Source: Chitinophaga agrisoli (GTDB taxonomy: Bacteria; Bacteroidota; Bacteroidia; Chitinophagales; Chitinophagaceae). Taken from it: a stretch of 64,000 nt of DNA. A model generated the notes under the pieces. It was not told the origin of the DNA and did not search any database. It was given only the letters and a program-made list of their open reading frames with translations. A program made the translations under genes and the position numbers. Of this stretch, positions 1-9,595 are shown piece by piece; the stretch's first letter is position 1, and each line of letters opens with the position of its first letter. Where the stretch lies: NCBI RefSeq assembly GCF_008386695.1, contig NZ_VUOC01000001.1, positions 1,090,347 to 1,154,346 on the forward strand, given 5' to 3'.

Positions 1-1617
1 GGATATGGTCAGTTTGCAAATAAGTACGGCGAGTTAAACATAGGTTTTTATGTATATGGCCTTTCCTGTATTGCCTTGTTTATCCTGATCATAGTGGCCA
101 TTAACCTGGTAAACCTTAATATGGCCGTATCCCTGACAAGGATCCAGGAAGTAGGCGTGCGTAAAGTGATGGGCGCCGGCCGCAAGGGCGTGTTACTACA
201 GTTTTTTACAGAGGCAGGGTTAACCGTAGGCATTGGCTGCCTGCTGGCCTGGGGCCTGGCCTTTGTCCTGATGCCGGTACTGAATGAACGGCTAAGCGGT
301 ATACAACTCACTTCGTCTATGTTATACAGCCTGCCTTTTATTGGCGGCTGGCTGCTGGGGATAATGCTGCTTACCTTGATTGCAGGCGGTTATCCGGCGT
401 TATACCTGAGCGCCGTAAAACTGGTTAATGCCATGAAAGGCAAGTTACAGAGCGCGCCACGGAAAGTGTTTTCCCAGCGTGCGCTTATTATTGCCCAGTT
501 TGTGATAGCGGTGGTGTTTATTACCGGCAGCCTGGTTATGCGCCAGCAGTTACGATATATGGAAGAGGGGGACGTAAAGTTCAACAAGGCGCAGGTATTA
601 ACCCTCCGGCTGGACCTCGATTATAAAGACACCGCCCAGGCCCGTAGCAGCATAAACGCCCTGATGGACCGCTTAAGGCAATACCCCCAGGTGCAGGGGC
701 TCTCCACTTCCCAAAGCGTACCGGGCAAGTACTATGAGAATTACAACACTTTTGTGCCTGGTAATGATCAGAATAAAGAACTGAGTATGCGCCAGGCGTA
801 CATTGATAATGGCTTCCTTACCGTTTTTGGCGTGCATTTCCTGGAGGGGAGGAACTTTTCCCCGGACCTGGTAACAGACGAAAAGGCCGTCGTTATCAAT
901 CAAACCGCAATGCGGCAACTGGGCTGGACCAGCATTGCCGGCAAAACGCTGCGGACTAAAGGAGGAAAAGAGGACTTCCCGGTAATTGGCCTTACGGAAG
1001 ATTACCACTACCGCTCACTGGCAGGCTCCGTGCAGCCACTGATCCACTTTTACGGCGGGAAAACTGCTATGCATGACTGGTATAATTACCTCAATATCCA
1101 CATCAACCCTAAAGACGCTGCGCCGGTGATAGCCATGCTCCGGAAGGGATTTGAGAATATCCCCTCTCACCGCGCTTTCAGTTATTCCTTTGCGGATGAG
1201 ATCTTTAATGAGCAGTATAAACGGATCGAAAGCCTGATAGCGTTGATCAATTATTTCACCCTAATAAGCGTAGTGATTGCCTGTGCCGGCATCTTTGCCC
1301 TGGTATCACTGGCGGCCCAGCAGCGTACCCGGGAGATAGGCATCCGCAAGGTGCTGGGCGCCGGTATCGTAAGCATAGTGGCCCTGCTGTCAAAAGACTT
1401 TATTAAACTGGTAGGCATTGCTGTGCTGATAGCAGCGCCACTTGCCTGGTGGCTGATGAACCGCTGGTTACAGGATTTTGCCTACAGCATTAAAATATCC
1501 TGGTGGCTGCTGGCTGGGGCCGGACTGGTAACCGCGTTGATAGCGCTGTTCACGGTGGGTACCCAGTCATTAAAAGCAGCTTTAATGAACCCCGTAAAAG
1601 CAATAAAAACAGAATAA
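1..1617 (+). CDS. ABC transporter permease, FtsX/MacB family (5' truncated)
   Basis: The frame is open from base 1, so the true start lies before the window; about 538 codons are visible. It is an inner-membrane permease of the FtsX/MacB type, which couples ATP hydrolysis to movement of substrate through a periplasmic adaptor and outer-membrane channel. Two copies of the family signature next to a membrane helix are visible: TRIQEVGVRKVMGA near base 136 and QRTREIGIRKVLGAG near base 1321, so both FtsX halves are present. Between them lies a large soluble region (about bases 580-1230) matching a periplasmic MacB-PCD loop. The last helices end with the usual ALMNPVKAIKTE tail. It lies 14 bp before a second permease and heads a five-gene export operon. 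The substrate cannot be read from sequence. Confidence 0.9.
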   Translation, partial: GYGQFANKYGELNIGFYVYGLSCIALFILIIVAINLVNLNMAVSLTRIQEVGVRKVMGAGRKGVLLQFFTEAGLTVGIGCLLAWGLAFVLMPVLNERLSGIQLTSSMLYSLPFIGGWLLGIMLLTLIAGGYPALYLSAVKLVNAMKGKLQSAPRKVFSQRALIIAQFVIAVVFITGSLVMRQQLRYMEEGDVKFNKAQVLTLRLDLDYKDTAQARSSINALMDRLRQYPQVQGLSTSQSVPGKYYENYNTFVPGNDQNKELSMRQAYIDNGFLTVFGVHFLEGRNFSPDLVTDEKAVVINQTAMRQLGWTSIAGKTLRTKGGKEDFPVIGLTEDYHYRSLAGSVQPLIHFYGGKTAMHDWYNYLNIHINPKDAAPVIAMLRKGFENIPSHRAFSYSFADEIFNEQYKRIESLIALINYFTLISVVIACAGIFALVSLAAQQRTREIGIRKVLGAGIVSIVALLSKDFIKLVGIAVLIAAPLAWWLMNRWLQDFAYSIKISWWLLAGAGLVTALIALFTVGTQSLKAALMNPVKAIKTE

Positions 1618-1631
1618 CTTAAACAGAAGAT

Positions 1632-4052
1632 ATGTTCCGTAATTATATAAAAATAGCCTGGCGCAACCTGCGGAAATCGAAGCTGCTCACCGGGGTGAAT
1701 GTGCTGGGGCTGGCCATTGCCTTTGCTGCCTGTATCCTGCTGGTGTTAACCGCCTGGCGCGAGCTGTCTTTTGACCAGTTCCATACTAATAAAGGCCGCC
1801 TGCAGGAGTTGTACATCACGGTACAGCGCCCGGAAGGGGAGGAAAGCCGGTCTAATTTTCCCATTCCGTTAACGCCGGCGTTGAAACAGGACTTTCCGGA
1901 AGTAAAGGCCGCCAGCCGTTTTATTGCTATTAGCGGCAGTATCCGCTATCATGATAAAACATTCCAGGCAGATGTAAAATCGGCAGATGCGGACCTCCTG
2001 AAGATGTTTTCTTTCCCGCTGATAAAAGGGGAAATGCACCAGCCACTGAACAGTCTTAGTAATGTGGTGATCACAGCCAACATGGCAAAGAAGATCTTTG
2101 GAGCAGAAGACGCCATTAACAAACCGGTAGAGATTTACCTGGAGGGGGAATGGAAAAGTTTTATTGTAAGCGCGGTTGCTAAAGACATCCCGGATAACTC
2201 CACTATCTCTTTTGATGTGGTATGCCGGTTTGAAAATACGCCGGGATATGTTTCGCAGAAAGATGATTGGGGCGCCAGCTCCAATGAGGTGTTTGTACAA
2301 CTGGCAGACCATGCCACGGTAGCCGGTTTTGAGCGCCGTTCCGGGACATTTGTAAATAAGTATTTTACAGCAATACTCAGGGATCTGAAAAGAGATGGAG
2401 TGGCGCCTGGCAAAGACGGGCAATTAATGAGCCTGCACCTGATGCCCATCACAACCATACATTTTAACAGCATTAGCTCCAGCGGAGGGGCCATCAGTAA
2501 AACATACCCTTACCTGTTATTGCTTATAGGCGGTTTTATTCTCTTTATTGCCTGTGTTAATTTCATGAACCTTACCATAGCCGCAGCTTTTTCCCGGTCC
2601 AGGGAAATAGGCATGCGCAAAATACTGGGCGCTGTTAAAACACAGCTGGTTACGCAGTTATGGGGGGAGGCGGTATTGATTTGCCTGTTGGCGCTGGTAA
2701 CAGGCTTAGTGATCGCTTACCTGCTGCTACCGGGTTATAACGCGCTGTTCAGCAATAAGCTAAGTTTAGCGCTGTTAAAAAGCCCCGGCTTACTGGCTGG
2801 GGTACTGTTGGGCTTTGTGCTGGTCACTTTGCTTTCCGGTGGTTATCCCGCCTGGGCTATTGCAAAGATAAACACGCTAAAGGTGTTGAAAGGTAGTTTA
2901 CAGGCCGGTAAATCCAACGGGTTGCGTAATGTACTGATGGTTACCCAGTTTGTTATCTCCTCCCTGCTGATCTGCTGTACCCTTATTGCATGGCAACAGC
3001 TGGATTACCTGCGGAAAATGCCTTTGGGATATAACCGGGACCAGGTTATCAGTATTCCCTTGCCTTATGAGATGGATACGGAACAGGCCTTACAGCGCAT
3101 GCGCAATAGCCTCTCCGGGCAAACGGGTATTGCGGCTATTTCCGGCGCGGCCATAAACATGGGCCGGGGCCGGGATGGCGCTTCACAGTCTTCCATTATT
3201 GCCATGGATTATAAAGGACATAGTGTCCGCTCCAATTGGCTGCGGGTGGATTATGACTATGTAAAGGCCCTGGGCCTGACACTACTGGCCGGCCGGGACT
3301 TTTCCCAGGCATACGGCACAGATTCCAGCGGATTAGTCATCAACGAAAAGATGGCCGCCCAGCTGGGTGGCGTACAGGCGGCACTGGGCGTTCAACTGCC
3401 CGTGCTGGATAGTGCTCATCCCTTAACCGTAATAGGCGTTGTAAAAGACTTTAACTTTAAACCCCTGAAAGAAGATATAGCGCCGCTTACCATGAATTTG
3501 GTGAAGTCATGGCCCGTACAATACATCTTTGTAAAAGTGGCCCCTGGTGATCTGCAGGGGTCTATGGCACTGGTAAAGAAACAATGGAAGCAGCTGTATC
3601 CCGGATCTGATATAGACCCCTCCTTCCTGGATGAGAATACGGACCGCCAGTACCGCAGGGAACAACGATATTCGGGTATCTTTATCAGCGCCGCCATATT
3701 GGCCATCATCATCTCCTGTATGGGGCTGTTTGCCATATCCGTACTGGTCATGACCCGCCGTACACGGGAGATTGGGGTGCGGAAGGTATTGGGCGCCAGT
3801 GTTATCGGTATTGTGGCGTTGGTGTCGAAGGATTTCGTAAAATTGGTATTATTGTCTGTTATGATAGCAGCGCCTATTGCCTGGTATGTAATGGATCAAT
3901 GGCTGCAGGATTATGCCTACCGTATACATATCAATATCACCGTATTTGTGGCGGCAGGCGGGATTGCGTTACTCGTAGCAGTGCTTACCGTAAGCATACA
4001 ATCCGTAAGAGCAGCCCTTATGAATCCCATTAAGTCTATCAGAACAGAATAA
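1632..4052 (+). CDS. ABC transporter permease, full-length FtsX/MacB family
   Basis: This 806-residue protein has the full double-FtsX layout: a first membrane helix at about 20-42, a periplasmic domain, helices around 290-410 with the signature SREIGMRKILGA, a second periplasmic domain, and C-terminal helices with RTREIGVRKVLGAS. It ends in ALMNPIKSIRTE, almost the same tail as the preceding permease, so the two genes look like old duplicates. Neither carries a fused ATPase; that is supplied by the gene 12 bp downstream. This split arrangement (two permease genes plus a separate LolD-like ATPase) is common in Bacteroidota. Start is the ATG at 1632, followed by the typical MFRNYIKIAWRNL. A role in export of a peptide, lipid or drug is inferred from the family. 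Confidence 0.92.
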   Translation: MFRNYIKIAWRNLRKSKLLTGVNVLGLAIAFAACILLVLTAWRELSFDQFHTNKGRLQELYITVQRPEGEESRSNFPIPLTPALKQDFPEVKAASRFIAISGSIRYHDKTFQADVKSADADLLKMFSFPLIKGEMHQPLNSLSNVVITANMAKKIFGAEDAINKPVEIYLEGEWKSFIVSAVAKDIPDNSTISFDVVCRFENTPGYVSQKDDWGASSNEVFVQLADHATVAGFERRSGTFVNKYFTAILRDLKRDGVAPGKDGQLMSLHLMPITTIHFNSISSSGGAISKTYPYLLLLIGGFILFIACVNFMNLTIAAAFSRSREIGMRKILGAVKTQLVTQLWGEAVLICLLALVTGLVIAYLLLPGYNALFSNKLSLALLKSPGLLAGVLLGFVLVTLLSGGYPAWAIAKINTLKVLKGSLQAGKSNGLRNVLMVTQFVISSLLICCTLIAWQQLDYLRKMPLGYNRDQVISIPLPYEMDTEQALQRMRNSLSGQTGIAAISGAAINMGRGRDGASQSSIIAMDYKGHSVRSNWLRVDYDYVKALGLTLLAGRDFSQAYGTDSSGLVINEKMAAQLGGVQAALGVQLPVLDSAHPLTVIGVVKDFNFKPLKEDIAPLTMNLVKSWPVQYIFVKVAPGDLQGSMALVKKQWKQLYPGSDIDPSFLDENTDRQYRREQRYSGIFISAAILAIIISCMGLFAISVLVMTRRTREIGVRKVLGASVIGIVALVSKDFVKLVLLSVMIAAPIAWYVMDQWLQDYAYRIHINITVFVAAGGIALLVAVLTVSIQSVRAALMNPIKSIRTE

Positions 4053-4064
4053 AACAATCTAGCT

Positions 4065-4727
4065 ATGATACAATTAAAACATATTTCCAAGCATTACCCG
4101 GTAGGATTTGGTAAAAATGAAGTACTGAAAGATGTCGACCTGACCATTTTCCCCGGTGAGTTCGTGTCCATTATGGGTCCTTCCGGATCAGGAAAATCTA
4201 CCTTATTGCATATCCTGGGATTGCTCGAAGAGCCATCCACCGGAGAATACCTGTTTGAGGGAGAGCCTGTGCAGCGTATGAGCGAAAAAAAACGTACCCA
4301 GCTGCACCGCGGCAGTATTGGCTTTGTATTCCAGGCCTATCACCTGATAGACGAGTTAACGGTATACGAAAACATAGAAACCCCATTACTATATAAGAAT
4401 ATGCCCGCTTCTGAGCGTAAAAGCCGGGTGGCAGATGTGCTGGACCGCTTTAACATGGTGGCCAAAAAAGACCTGTTCCCTAACCAGCTTTCCGGCGGCC
4501 AGCAACAGCTGGTAGGTATTGCCAGGGCTATTGTAGCAGAGCCCCGGGTAATACTGGCAGACGAGCCTACCGGCAACCTGCACTCTGACCAGGCACGCGT
4601 AATTATGCAAATGTTTAAACATCTCAACGAAACAGACAAGATCACCATCATCCAGGTTACTCACTCAGAACAGAATGCCGCCTTTGGCCACCGCGTTATC
4701 GAGATAAGGGACGGAAAGATTCAGTAA
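4065..4727 (+). CDS. ABC transporter ATP-binding protein, LolD/MacB type
   Basis: This 220-residue cytoplasmic ATPase should power the two upstream FtsX permeases. Visible motifs are Walker A GPSGSGKS (residues 38-45), the Q-loop region FVFQAYHLI, the signature LSGGQQQ (from 142), Walker B VILADEP and the switch His in IQVTHSEQ. The residue after the signature is Leu where most relatives have Arg (LSGGQQQR); the catalytic motifs are intact, so the protein should be active. It lies 12 bp after the permease and is followed by a 166-bp gap containing the promoter of the TolC-like gene. Confidence 0.95.
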   Translation: MIQLKHISKHYPVGFGKNEVLKDVDLTIFPGEFVSIMGPSGSGKSTLLHILGLLEEPSTGEYLFEGEPVQRMSEKKRTQLHRGSIGFVFQAYHLIDELTVYENIETPLLYKNMPASERKSRVADVLDRFNMVAKKDLFPNQLSGGQQQLVGIARAIVAEPRVILADEPTGNLHSDQARVIMQMFKHLNETDKITIIQVTHSEQNAAFGHRVIEIRDGKIQ

Positions 4728-4878
4728 ATGACTTCATAAATCTGCATTTAACATACATTTCAAAAAAAACTATAAATAGAATGTTATGTTTTATACTAAA
4801 TTAGTGTGGCCATCTGCCATACCTAATAAAATTTTGCCTTTTATAAAGAAGTGGCAAAGGCTATCATCACAATTACTA

Positions 4879-4886
4879 TATTTTTG
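4879..4886 (+). promoter_or_regulatory. -7 promoter element TATTTTTG
   Basis: The sequence matches the Bacteroidota primary-sigma -7 consensus TAnnTTTG exactly. It ends 7 nt before the ATG at 4894, so transcription should start at or next to the start codon, giving a leaderless or nearly leaderless mRNA. I see no good TTG -33 element at the usual 19-21 nt. This also argues for 4894 rather than the upstream in-frame ATG at 4786 as the real start. Confidence 0.6.
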
Positions 4887-4893
4887 TTACGCT

Positions 4894-6348
4894 ATGAAGT
4901 TATTCCGTTTTCCGGGAGCCCTCCTGGTAATGTATTTGTTGTTTGCTAACACTGTACAAGTAGCTGCCCAGGATAAGTGGAGCCTCAAACGTTGCGTTGA
5001 TTACGCTATGGAAAACAACATATCCATCAAGCAACAGGATGTGCAAAAAAGGTTGGCGGAACTGGCGTTGAAACAAAGCCAGTTATCACAGATCCCTTCC
5101 CTTGGCGCCGGCTTAAACGGTAACTATAACTCTGGCCGTAGCGTAAACCCCACTACTTATCAATTCGTAACACAATCATTCTTTACCTCCAATGCCAGCC
5201 TTAGCTCACAGGTAACCTTGTTCAACTGGTTCTCCAAACGCAATACTATTGCGGCTAATGCCTACCAGGCGCAGGCAGGTGGCTTTTTGCTGGAAAAGGC
5301 CCGGAATGATGTGGCATTTAATATAGCTTCTACCTTTTTGCAGATCTTACAGAATAATGAGCAGGTACATGTCAATGAGACCCAGCTAACCCTTACCAAG
5401 GCCCAGCTATCTAACACACAGAAGCTGGTCATTGCCGGCTCTGTACCGGAAAGCAACCAGGCAGACCTGGAGGCGCAGCTGGCCCGCGATAGCGCTAACC
5501 TTATCACCGCCCAGAATAATGTGATCTTGTCTACCCTGCAAATGAAGGCCCTGCTGAACCTGGGGTTTGAGGTCCCCTTTCAGCCGGAGATCCCTGCGGA
5601 TATTTCCAATATACCCCTGGCCAGCCTAAATGAGGTAGACCCGGAAATGGTGTTCAGCGCTGCCACAACCACTAATCCGCTGATACGGGCAGACTCCCTG
5701 CAGATCAAGGCCCAGGAAAGGAATGTAGCCGCCAATAGAGGCGCTATGTACCCTACTTTGTCCCTTTCTGCCAGCATAGGTACCAGTTATGCCAATAACG
5801 TGAATGAGGCGGACCCCGGTAAAATCCTGGGCCCCTTTGTAGATACCCTTGGCCTGGTAAATGTAAATGGGACTCCCTACAAAGTGGTGTCTAATCCGGC
5901 CTATAGTTTCGGCACCCGTAAAACACCCTTCAACACCCAGTTAAGCAATAACTTCCAGCAGGGAGTAGGCATTACCCTGAATATTCCCATTTTTAATGGC
6001 TGGCAGCTGCGCGCCAATTACAAGCGCTCCAAGCTGAACCTGTATAACCAGCAGCTTACCCGTGACCAGGACAACCAGCAGCTGCGGCAGGATATTTATA
6101 CCGCTCATGCCAACGCGGTAGCCGCCATCCAAAAGTTCTACGCCGCCAGCAAAGGCGTGGATGCATCGCAAAAAGCTTTTGATTTTGCTACTAAACGCTT
6201 TAATTTGGGATTAATGAACACGATCGATTATATTACAACACAAAATAATTTGTTTCAGGCGCAGATTAATAAGGTCTCAGCACAATACGACTACATTTTC
6301 AGGATGAAATTGCTGGAGTTTTACCGGGACCAAAAAATTACCCTGTAA
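4894..6348 (+). CDS. TolC family outer membrane efflux protein
   Basis: The protein has 484 residues and would be the outer-membrane channel of the tripartite exporter encoded here. From the ATG at 4894 it begins with a signal peptide (MKLFRFPGALLVMYLLFAN, cleavage after about VAAQ). An upstream in-frame ATG at 4786 would add 36 residues before the signal peptide and would lie upstream of the promoter element. Two Ala/Gln-rich helical halves follow the usual TolC pattern: KRCVDYAMENN near the start, ARDSANLITAQNNV in the first half, and NTIDYITTQNNLFQAQ near the C-terminus. The next gene, 25 bp downstream, encodes the adaptor. Confidence 0.92.
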   Translation: MKLFRFPGALLVMYLLFANTVQVAAQDKWSLKRCVDYAMENNISIKQQDVQKRLAELALKQSQLSQIPSLGAGLNGNYNSGRSVNPTTYQFVTQSFFTSNASLSSQVTLFNWFSKRNTIAANAYQAQAGGFLLEKARNDVAFNIASTFLQILQNNEQVHVNETQLTLTKAQLSNTQKLVIAGSVPESNQADLEAQLARDSANLITAQNNVILSTLQMKALLNLGFEVPFQPEIPADISNIPLASLNEVDPEMVFSAATTTNPLIRADSLQIKAQERNVAANRGAMYPTLSLSASIGTSYANNVNEADPGKILGPFVDTLGLVNVNGTPYKVVSNPAYSFGTRKTPFNTQLSNNFQQGVGITLNIPIFNGWQLRANYKRSKLNLYNQQLTRDQDNQQLRQDIYTAHANAVAAIQKFYAASKGVDASQKAFDFATKRFNLGLMNTIDYITTQNNLFQAQINKVSAQYDYIFRMKLLEFYRDQKITL

Positions 6349-6373
6349 GCCCCTTTTTGTAATAAACCGCTCT

Positions 6374-7753
6374 ATGAAGAAAAAGACACTTTTTTGGGTA
6401 TTAGGAGGTCTGGTAGCATTCATTTTACTTTTAATCGTACTGAAAGCATCTGGTGTGATAGGTAAGGATGAAGGCGCCAAGGTAGCCGTGGATAAAGCGG
6501 CCGATAAGGATATTATCGAGGTGGTGGCTGCCACCGGTAAGATCTATCCTGAGATAGAAGTAAAGGTTAGCTCCGATGTATCCGGCGAAATTGTAGACCT
6601 GCCTGTACTGGAAGGTGATTCTGTAAAGAAAGGCCAGGTGCTGGTGCGTATCTATGCAGATATCTACGGCTCCCAGCGGGATAAGGCGATGGCTGCCCTT
6701 AGCCAGTCGCAGGCGCAGATGGCCAATACCGCCGCCTCCCTGCACGCCTACAAGGCCAAGCTGGAGCAGTACAAAGCCGCATATGACCGTACCAAAGAGC
6801 TGTTTGCACAGAAAGTAGTATCCAAAAGTGAATTTGAGACCGCAGAATCTGCCTACCGTTCCGCACTGGCAGATTATAATGCAGCCGTAGAGCAGGTAAA
6901 TAGTTATAAATATGCCGTAGCCAGCGCACAGGCCGGACTTACAGAAGCCAATAAGAACCTGGGCCGTACCACCATCGTTTCTCCTATGCACGGCATCGTA
7001 TCCCTGCTCCCGGTTAAAAAAGGGGAGCGCGTAGTGGGCACCCTGCAGATGACCGGTACGGAGATCATGCGCATAGCAGACCTGAACATAATGGAAGTGC
7101 AGGTAGATGTAGGGGAGAACGATATTCCCCGCGTGAAATACGGCGATACCGCTGTCATAGAAGTAGACGCGTACTCCAACCGCCAGTTTAAAGGTATCGT
7201 TACCCAGATAGCCAGCTCCAGCAAGGGTGCGGCTACTGCCAGCGCTACCGGTACCACCTCCTCCGCGGAGCAGGTGACCAGCTATATTGTACACATCCGC
7301 ATACTCAATAGCAGTTACCAGGATCTGATAGATCCTTCCCAACCCAAGAACTTCCCCTTCCGCCCGGGTATGAGCGCTAGCGTGGATATCCAAACCCGCC
7401 GCAAATCAAAGGTGTTGTCTGTCCCTATTAACGCGGTAACTACGCGCGAGGCAGAAACCGCCAAAGCAGCCGCCGACCGGAAAAAAGGCCAGGAAGGCGA
7501 CCAGGTGGAAACCACTGCCCCGGCAGCCAAAGACACCAAAGAAGTGGTATTTGTACTACAGAAGGACAATACCGTAAAACAGGTGGAAGTAAAGACCGGC
7601 ATCCAGGATGATAATAACATCGAGATCCTCTCCGGCCTGCAACCTGGCGAACAGGTGGTAAGCGCCCCCTATGCCGCTGTTTCCCGCGATCTTAAGACCG
7701 GTAAAAAGGTAAAGGTAGTACCCGCCGCACAGTTGTTTGAAGGCACAAAATAA
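6374..7753 (+). CDS. Periplasmic adaptor subunit, HlyD/MacA family
   Basis: This 459-residue membrane-fusion protein links the FtsX permeases to the TolC-like channel. It has one N-terminal membrane anchor (residues about 5-25) and a first lipoyl half-motif around GEIVDLPVLEGDSVKKGQVL. A coiled-coil hairpin follows at about 95-200 (rich in Ala, Gln, Lys and Glu), then the second lipoyl half (GRTTIVSPMHGIVSLLPVKK). Beta-barrel domains and a C-terminal membrane-proximal domain (EILSGLQPGEQVVSAP) complete it. A Lys/Ala/Thr-rich loop interrupts the C-terminal half at about 360-390. It closes the export operon that starts before base 1. Confidence 0.92.
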   Translation: MKKKTLFWVLGGLVAFILLLIVLKASGVIGKDEGAKVAVDKAADKDIIEVVAATGKIYPEIEVKVSSDVSGEIVDLPVLEGDSVKKGQVLVRIYADIYGSQRDKAMAALSQSQAQMANTAASLHAYKAKLEQYKAAYDRTKELFAQKVVSKSEFETAESAYRSALADYNAAVEQVNSYKYAVASAQAGLTEANKNLGRTTIVSPMHGIVSLLPVKKGERVVGTLQMTGTEIMRIADLNIMEVQVDVGENDIPRVKYGDTAVIEVDAYSNRQFKGIVTQIASSSKGAATASATGTTSSAEQVTSYIVHIRILNSSYQDLIDPSQPKNFPFRPGMSASVDIQTRRKSKVLSVPINAVTTREAETAKAAADRKKGQEGDQVETTAPAAKDTKEVVFVLQKDNTVKQVEVKTGIQDDNNIEILSGLQPGEQVVSAPYAAVSRDLKTGKKVKVVPAAQLFEGTK

Positions 7754-7777
7754 TAGGCGATAGCCAGTCCCTGACAG

Positions 7778-7838
7778 TTAGTTGTTAGTAAACGAAGCGG
7801 ATATTATGTATATATTCGCGCCAATTACTAATGACTAA
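7778..7838. repeat. Imperfect inverted repeat of GTTAGTN words enclosing a -7 element
   Basis: The left arm TTAGTTGTTAGTAA (7778-7791) and the right arm TTACTAATGACTAA (7825-7838) are complementary at 12 of 14 positions. The -7 element TATATTCG lies in the loop between them. The layout is the same as in the perfect 13-bp repeat upstream of the uvrD/pcrA gene (55174-55224). Confidence 0.6.
7811..7818 (+). promoter_or_regulatory. -7 promoter element TATATTCG (gpsA)
   Basis: This is a TAnnTTCG variant of the Bacteroidota -7 element, followed by CGCC-like bases (TATATTCGCGCC). It lies 42 nt upstream of the gpsA start at 7861 and in the loop of an inverted repeat. The uvrD promoter has the same 10-mer TATATTCGCG. 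An initiation point about 5 nt downstream would also exclude the ATG at 7831 as a well-placed start. Confidence 0.5.
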
Positions 7839-7860
7839 TAACTGGCAACCAGTAACTATT

Positions 7861-8874
7861 ATGAGAGCAGGCATTATCGGCAGTGGTAGCTGGGCTACCG
7901 CCCTGGCGAAAATACTAACAGACAACGGGCAGCAGGTACATTGGTGGATCCGGAGCGAAGATACCATCCGCCATATGCAGCAACGCCATCATAACAAACA
8001 TTATCTCACCTCCGTATATTTCGATACCCATCAGTTACAGTTAAGCAGCCAATTGCAGCAGGTGGTCGCAAATAGCGACCTGCTGGTGCTGGCCGTACCC
8101 TCCGCCTTCCTGGAAGAGGTACTGCAGGTGCTGCCGCCCGATGCATTACAGCATAAAAAGGTGATCTCCGCCATCAAAGGCCTGGTGCCCCAGAGTAATC
8201 TGTTCATCAACGAATTCCTGGAAGATGGCTTTGGCTTGCCGATGGAGCAATATTTTACCATTACAGGCCCCTGCCATGCAGAGGAGGTGGCCAATGAAAA
8301 GCTCTCTTATCTTACCTTCTCAGGGGTAAATACAGACGCCACGCAAAAAGTGGCGGATCTTTTTACCAACAGCTACCTGCAAACCACGGTAAATAATGAT
8401 GTGATGGGCGTGCAGCTGGCTGCCGTGTTAAAGAACATCTATGCGATGGGCGCCGGCATAGCCCATGGCCTGGACTATGGCGATAATTTCCTGAGTGTGC
8501 TTATTACCAACAGCTTCCGGGAAATGCAGCATTTCCTGGAAAAATATACCGCCTGGGCCGGCCCGGCCCATATGCCGGTCATGCAGCATAACTATAACGC
8601 CAGTGCCTACCTGGGCGATCTGCTGGTAACCTGCTACTCCCTGCATAGCCGTAACCGTACTTTTGGCAATATGATAGGCAAGGGATACAGCGTAAAAGCC
8701 GCCCAGCTGGAGCTGAACATGGTAGCGGAAGGTTACTACGCCAGCAAATGCGTATTTGAAATAAATCATGAAATAGGCGCTTATATGCCGGTAGCACGGG
8801 CCGTATATGCCATCCTGTGGGAGCAGCTCAATGCGGAAGAAGCGTTCCTGGCCCTGGAAAAAGGATTTGTTTAG
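7861..8874 (+). CDS. gpsA: NAD(P)H-dependent glycerol-3-phosphate dehydrogenase
   Basis: This 337-residue cytoplasmic enzyme reduces dihydroxyacetone phosphate to sn-glycerol 3-phosphate for phospholipid synthesis. The Rossmann motif GSGSWATALAK (from residue 7) comes directly after the start, which favours the ATG at 7861 over an in-frame ATG at 7831 that would add ten residues (MTNNWQPVTI). The conserved ITGPCHAEEVA and AAVLKNIYAMGAGIAHGL are present; the Lys in VLKN (about residue 191) is the family catalytic lysine. The C-terminal all-alpha domain is complete. It is a single gene with its own promoter, downstream of the export operon. Confidence 0.95.
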   Translation: MRAGIIGSGSWATALAKILTDNGQQVHWWIRSEDTIRHMQQRHHNKHYLTSVYFDTHQLQLSSQLQQVVANSDLLVLAVPSAFLEEVLQVLPPDALQHKKVISAIKGLVPQSNLFINEFLEDGFGLPMEQYFTITGPCHAEEVANEKLSYLTFSGVNTDATQKVADLFTNSYLQTTVNNDVMGVQLAAVLKNIYAMGAGIAHGLDYGDNFLSVLITNSFREMQHFLEKYTAWAGPAHMPVMQHNYNASAYLGDLLVTCYSLHSRNRTFGNMIGKGYSVKAAQLELNMVAEGYYASKCVFEINHEIGAYMPVARAVYAILWEQLNAEEAFLALEKGFV

Positions 8875-8903
8875 AACGGGAAAGCGGAGTAAAATCTCTG
8901 TGT

Positions 8904-8967
8904 AAAAAAGAGGCCGGGCCGCAAGTCATTTTAATGGTTGGTTCATGACTTTTGCTTTGGCCCGGCC
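8904..8967. terminator. Hairpin terminator, best T-tract on the minus strand
   Basis: GGCCGGGCC (8912-8920) pairs with GGCCCGGCC (8959-8967). The inner bases TCAT and ATGA extend the stem. On the minus strand the stem is followed by TCTTTTTT, so it would end the small minus-strand gene at 8997-9236. On the plus strand it could slow transcription after gpsA but lacks a long T-run. Confidence 0.65.
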
Positions 8968-8996
8968 GTTTGGCAGCTAACAACAAACCGGAACGG

Positions 8997-9236
8997 TTAT
9001 ATGAGCTGTTTGGTCTTAATAAAGTAATGCCTTATCATCCACTCTATATGCGGTAAGAGCGCAGTGTCGGGCAACTGAACATCATCTGCCGGCGTAATAG
9101 TATCCTCCTCTGTTAACGAATACTCTGCTTGTACGCCTTCTACTGTCACACGGAATTTTCTTTCCTTGGCGATCTTTTTCAGGCATACCCGCTTGGGAAT
9201 GCCATTTACTTTAAAAGTACAGGCCAGATTTCTCAT
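8997..9236 (-). CDS. Small conserved hypothetical protein
   Basis: From the internal ATG at 9236 the product is 79 residues, starting MRNLACTFKVNGIPKRVCLKK. A longer reading frame (to 9320) would add a basic stretch of 28 residues. I prefer the shorter form because the conserved-looking part starts there, but this is a judgement. The protein has no signal peptide and no membrane helix. Its centre (FRVTVEGVQAEYSLTEED) looks like a small beta-rich domain. No function is recognised. It is convergent with gpsA and shares the GC-rich hairpin with it. Confidence 0.6.
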   Translation of the reverse strand: MRNLACTFKVNGIPKRVCLKKIAKERKFRVTVEGVQAEYSLTEEDTITPADDVQLPDTALLPHIEWMIRHYFIKTKQLI

Positions 9237-9595
9237 GCGTAGTGTTTTTAATGTCCCAATAAATGATAATAAGCGTTTGATTTTGCTATAGTAGGTATGG
9301 GGGTGGTCGTGTACTTGCACAACCTCAGGCGCAAATCTAAAAGCTCCTCCTTATTTAAAAGTGAATTTTCTGTTAACGCCCTAAAAGAAATAGTGTCATC
9401 TTATTCCTGCATGCCAAAATGAGTGTATCCGTTTCATTTGTGGAGCGGGCGGTTAAATTGTGGAATAATTTCCACACATTTTTATCAGCTGATCCGTGAA
9501 ACCGGTGGAAGGGCAATACAGCCGCGGTTGGAGTGATATTTGAAAGAATTTGTCCTGCATAGGGCAGTGAACCTACCAGCAAAAAAATTGTGAAT
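9237..9595. other. Intergenic region with TGTGGAA-N4-TTCCACA palindrome
   Basis: This divergent gap lies between the small minus-strand gene and the glycosyltransferase. It contains a perfect 7-bp inverted repeat, TGTGGAA (9459-9465) and TTCCACA (9470-9476), spaced like an operator for a dimeric regulator. Part of it, AATTTCCACA (9467-9476), recurs at 17720-17729 in front of the kinase operon at the other end of this signalling block. No exact TAnnTTTG element was found close to the start at 9596, so activation by a dedicated regulator is possible. Confidence 0.45.

Noticed and set aside
6431-7393. 320-codon open frame on the minus strand opposite the HlyD-like adaptor gene
   Set aside because: It lies wholly inside a well-supported gene and its translation (rich in His, Gly, Tyr, Cys) shows no family resemblance. 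It is a codon-bias shadow, like the other long antisense frames at 14576-15328, 33475-34143, 35241-35876 and 60037-60786.
7831-7860. gpsA start at the ATG 7831
   Set aside because: That ATG lies in the arm of an inverted repeat and would add ten residues before the Rossmann motif. The ATG at 7861 fits the family.
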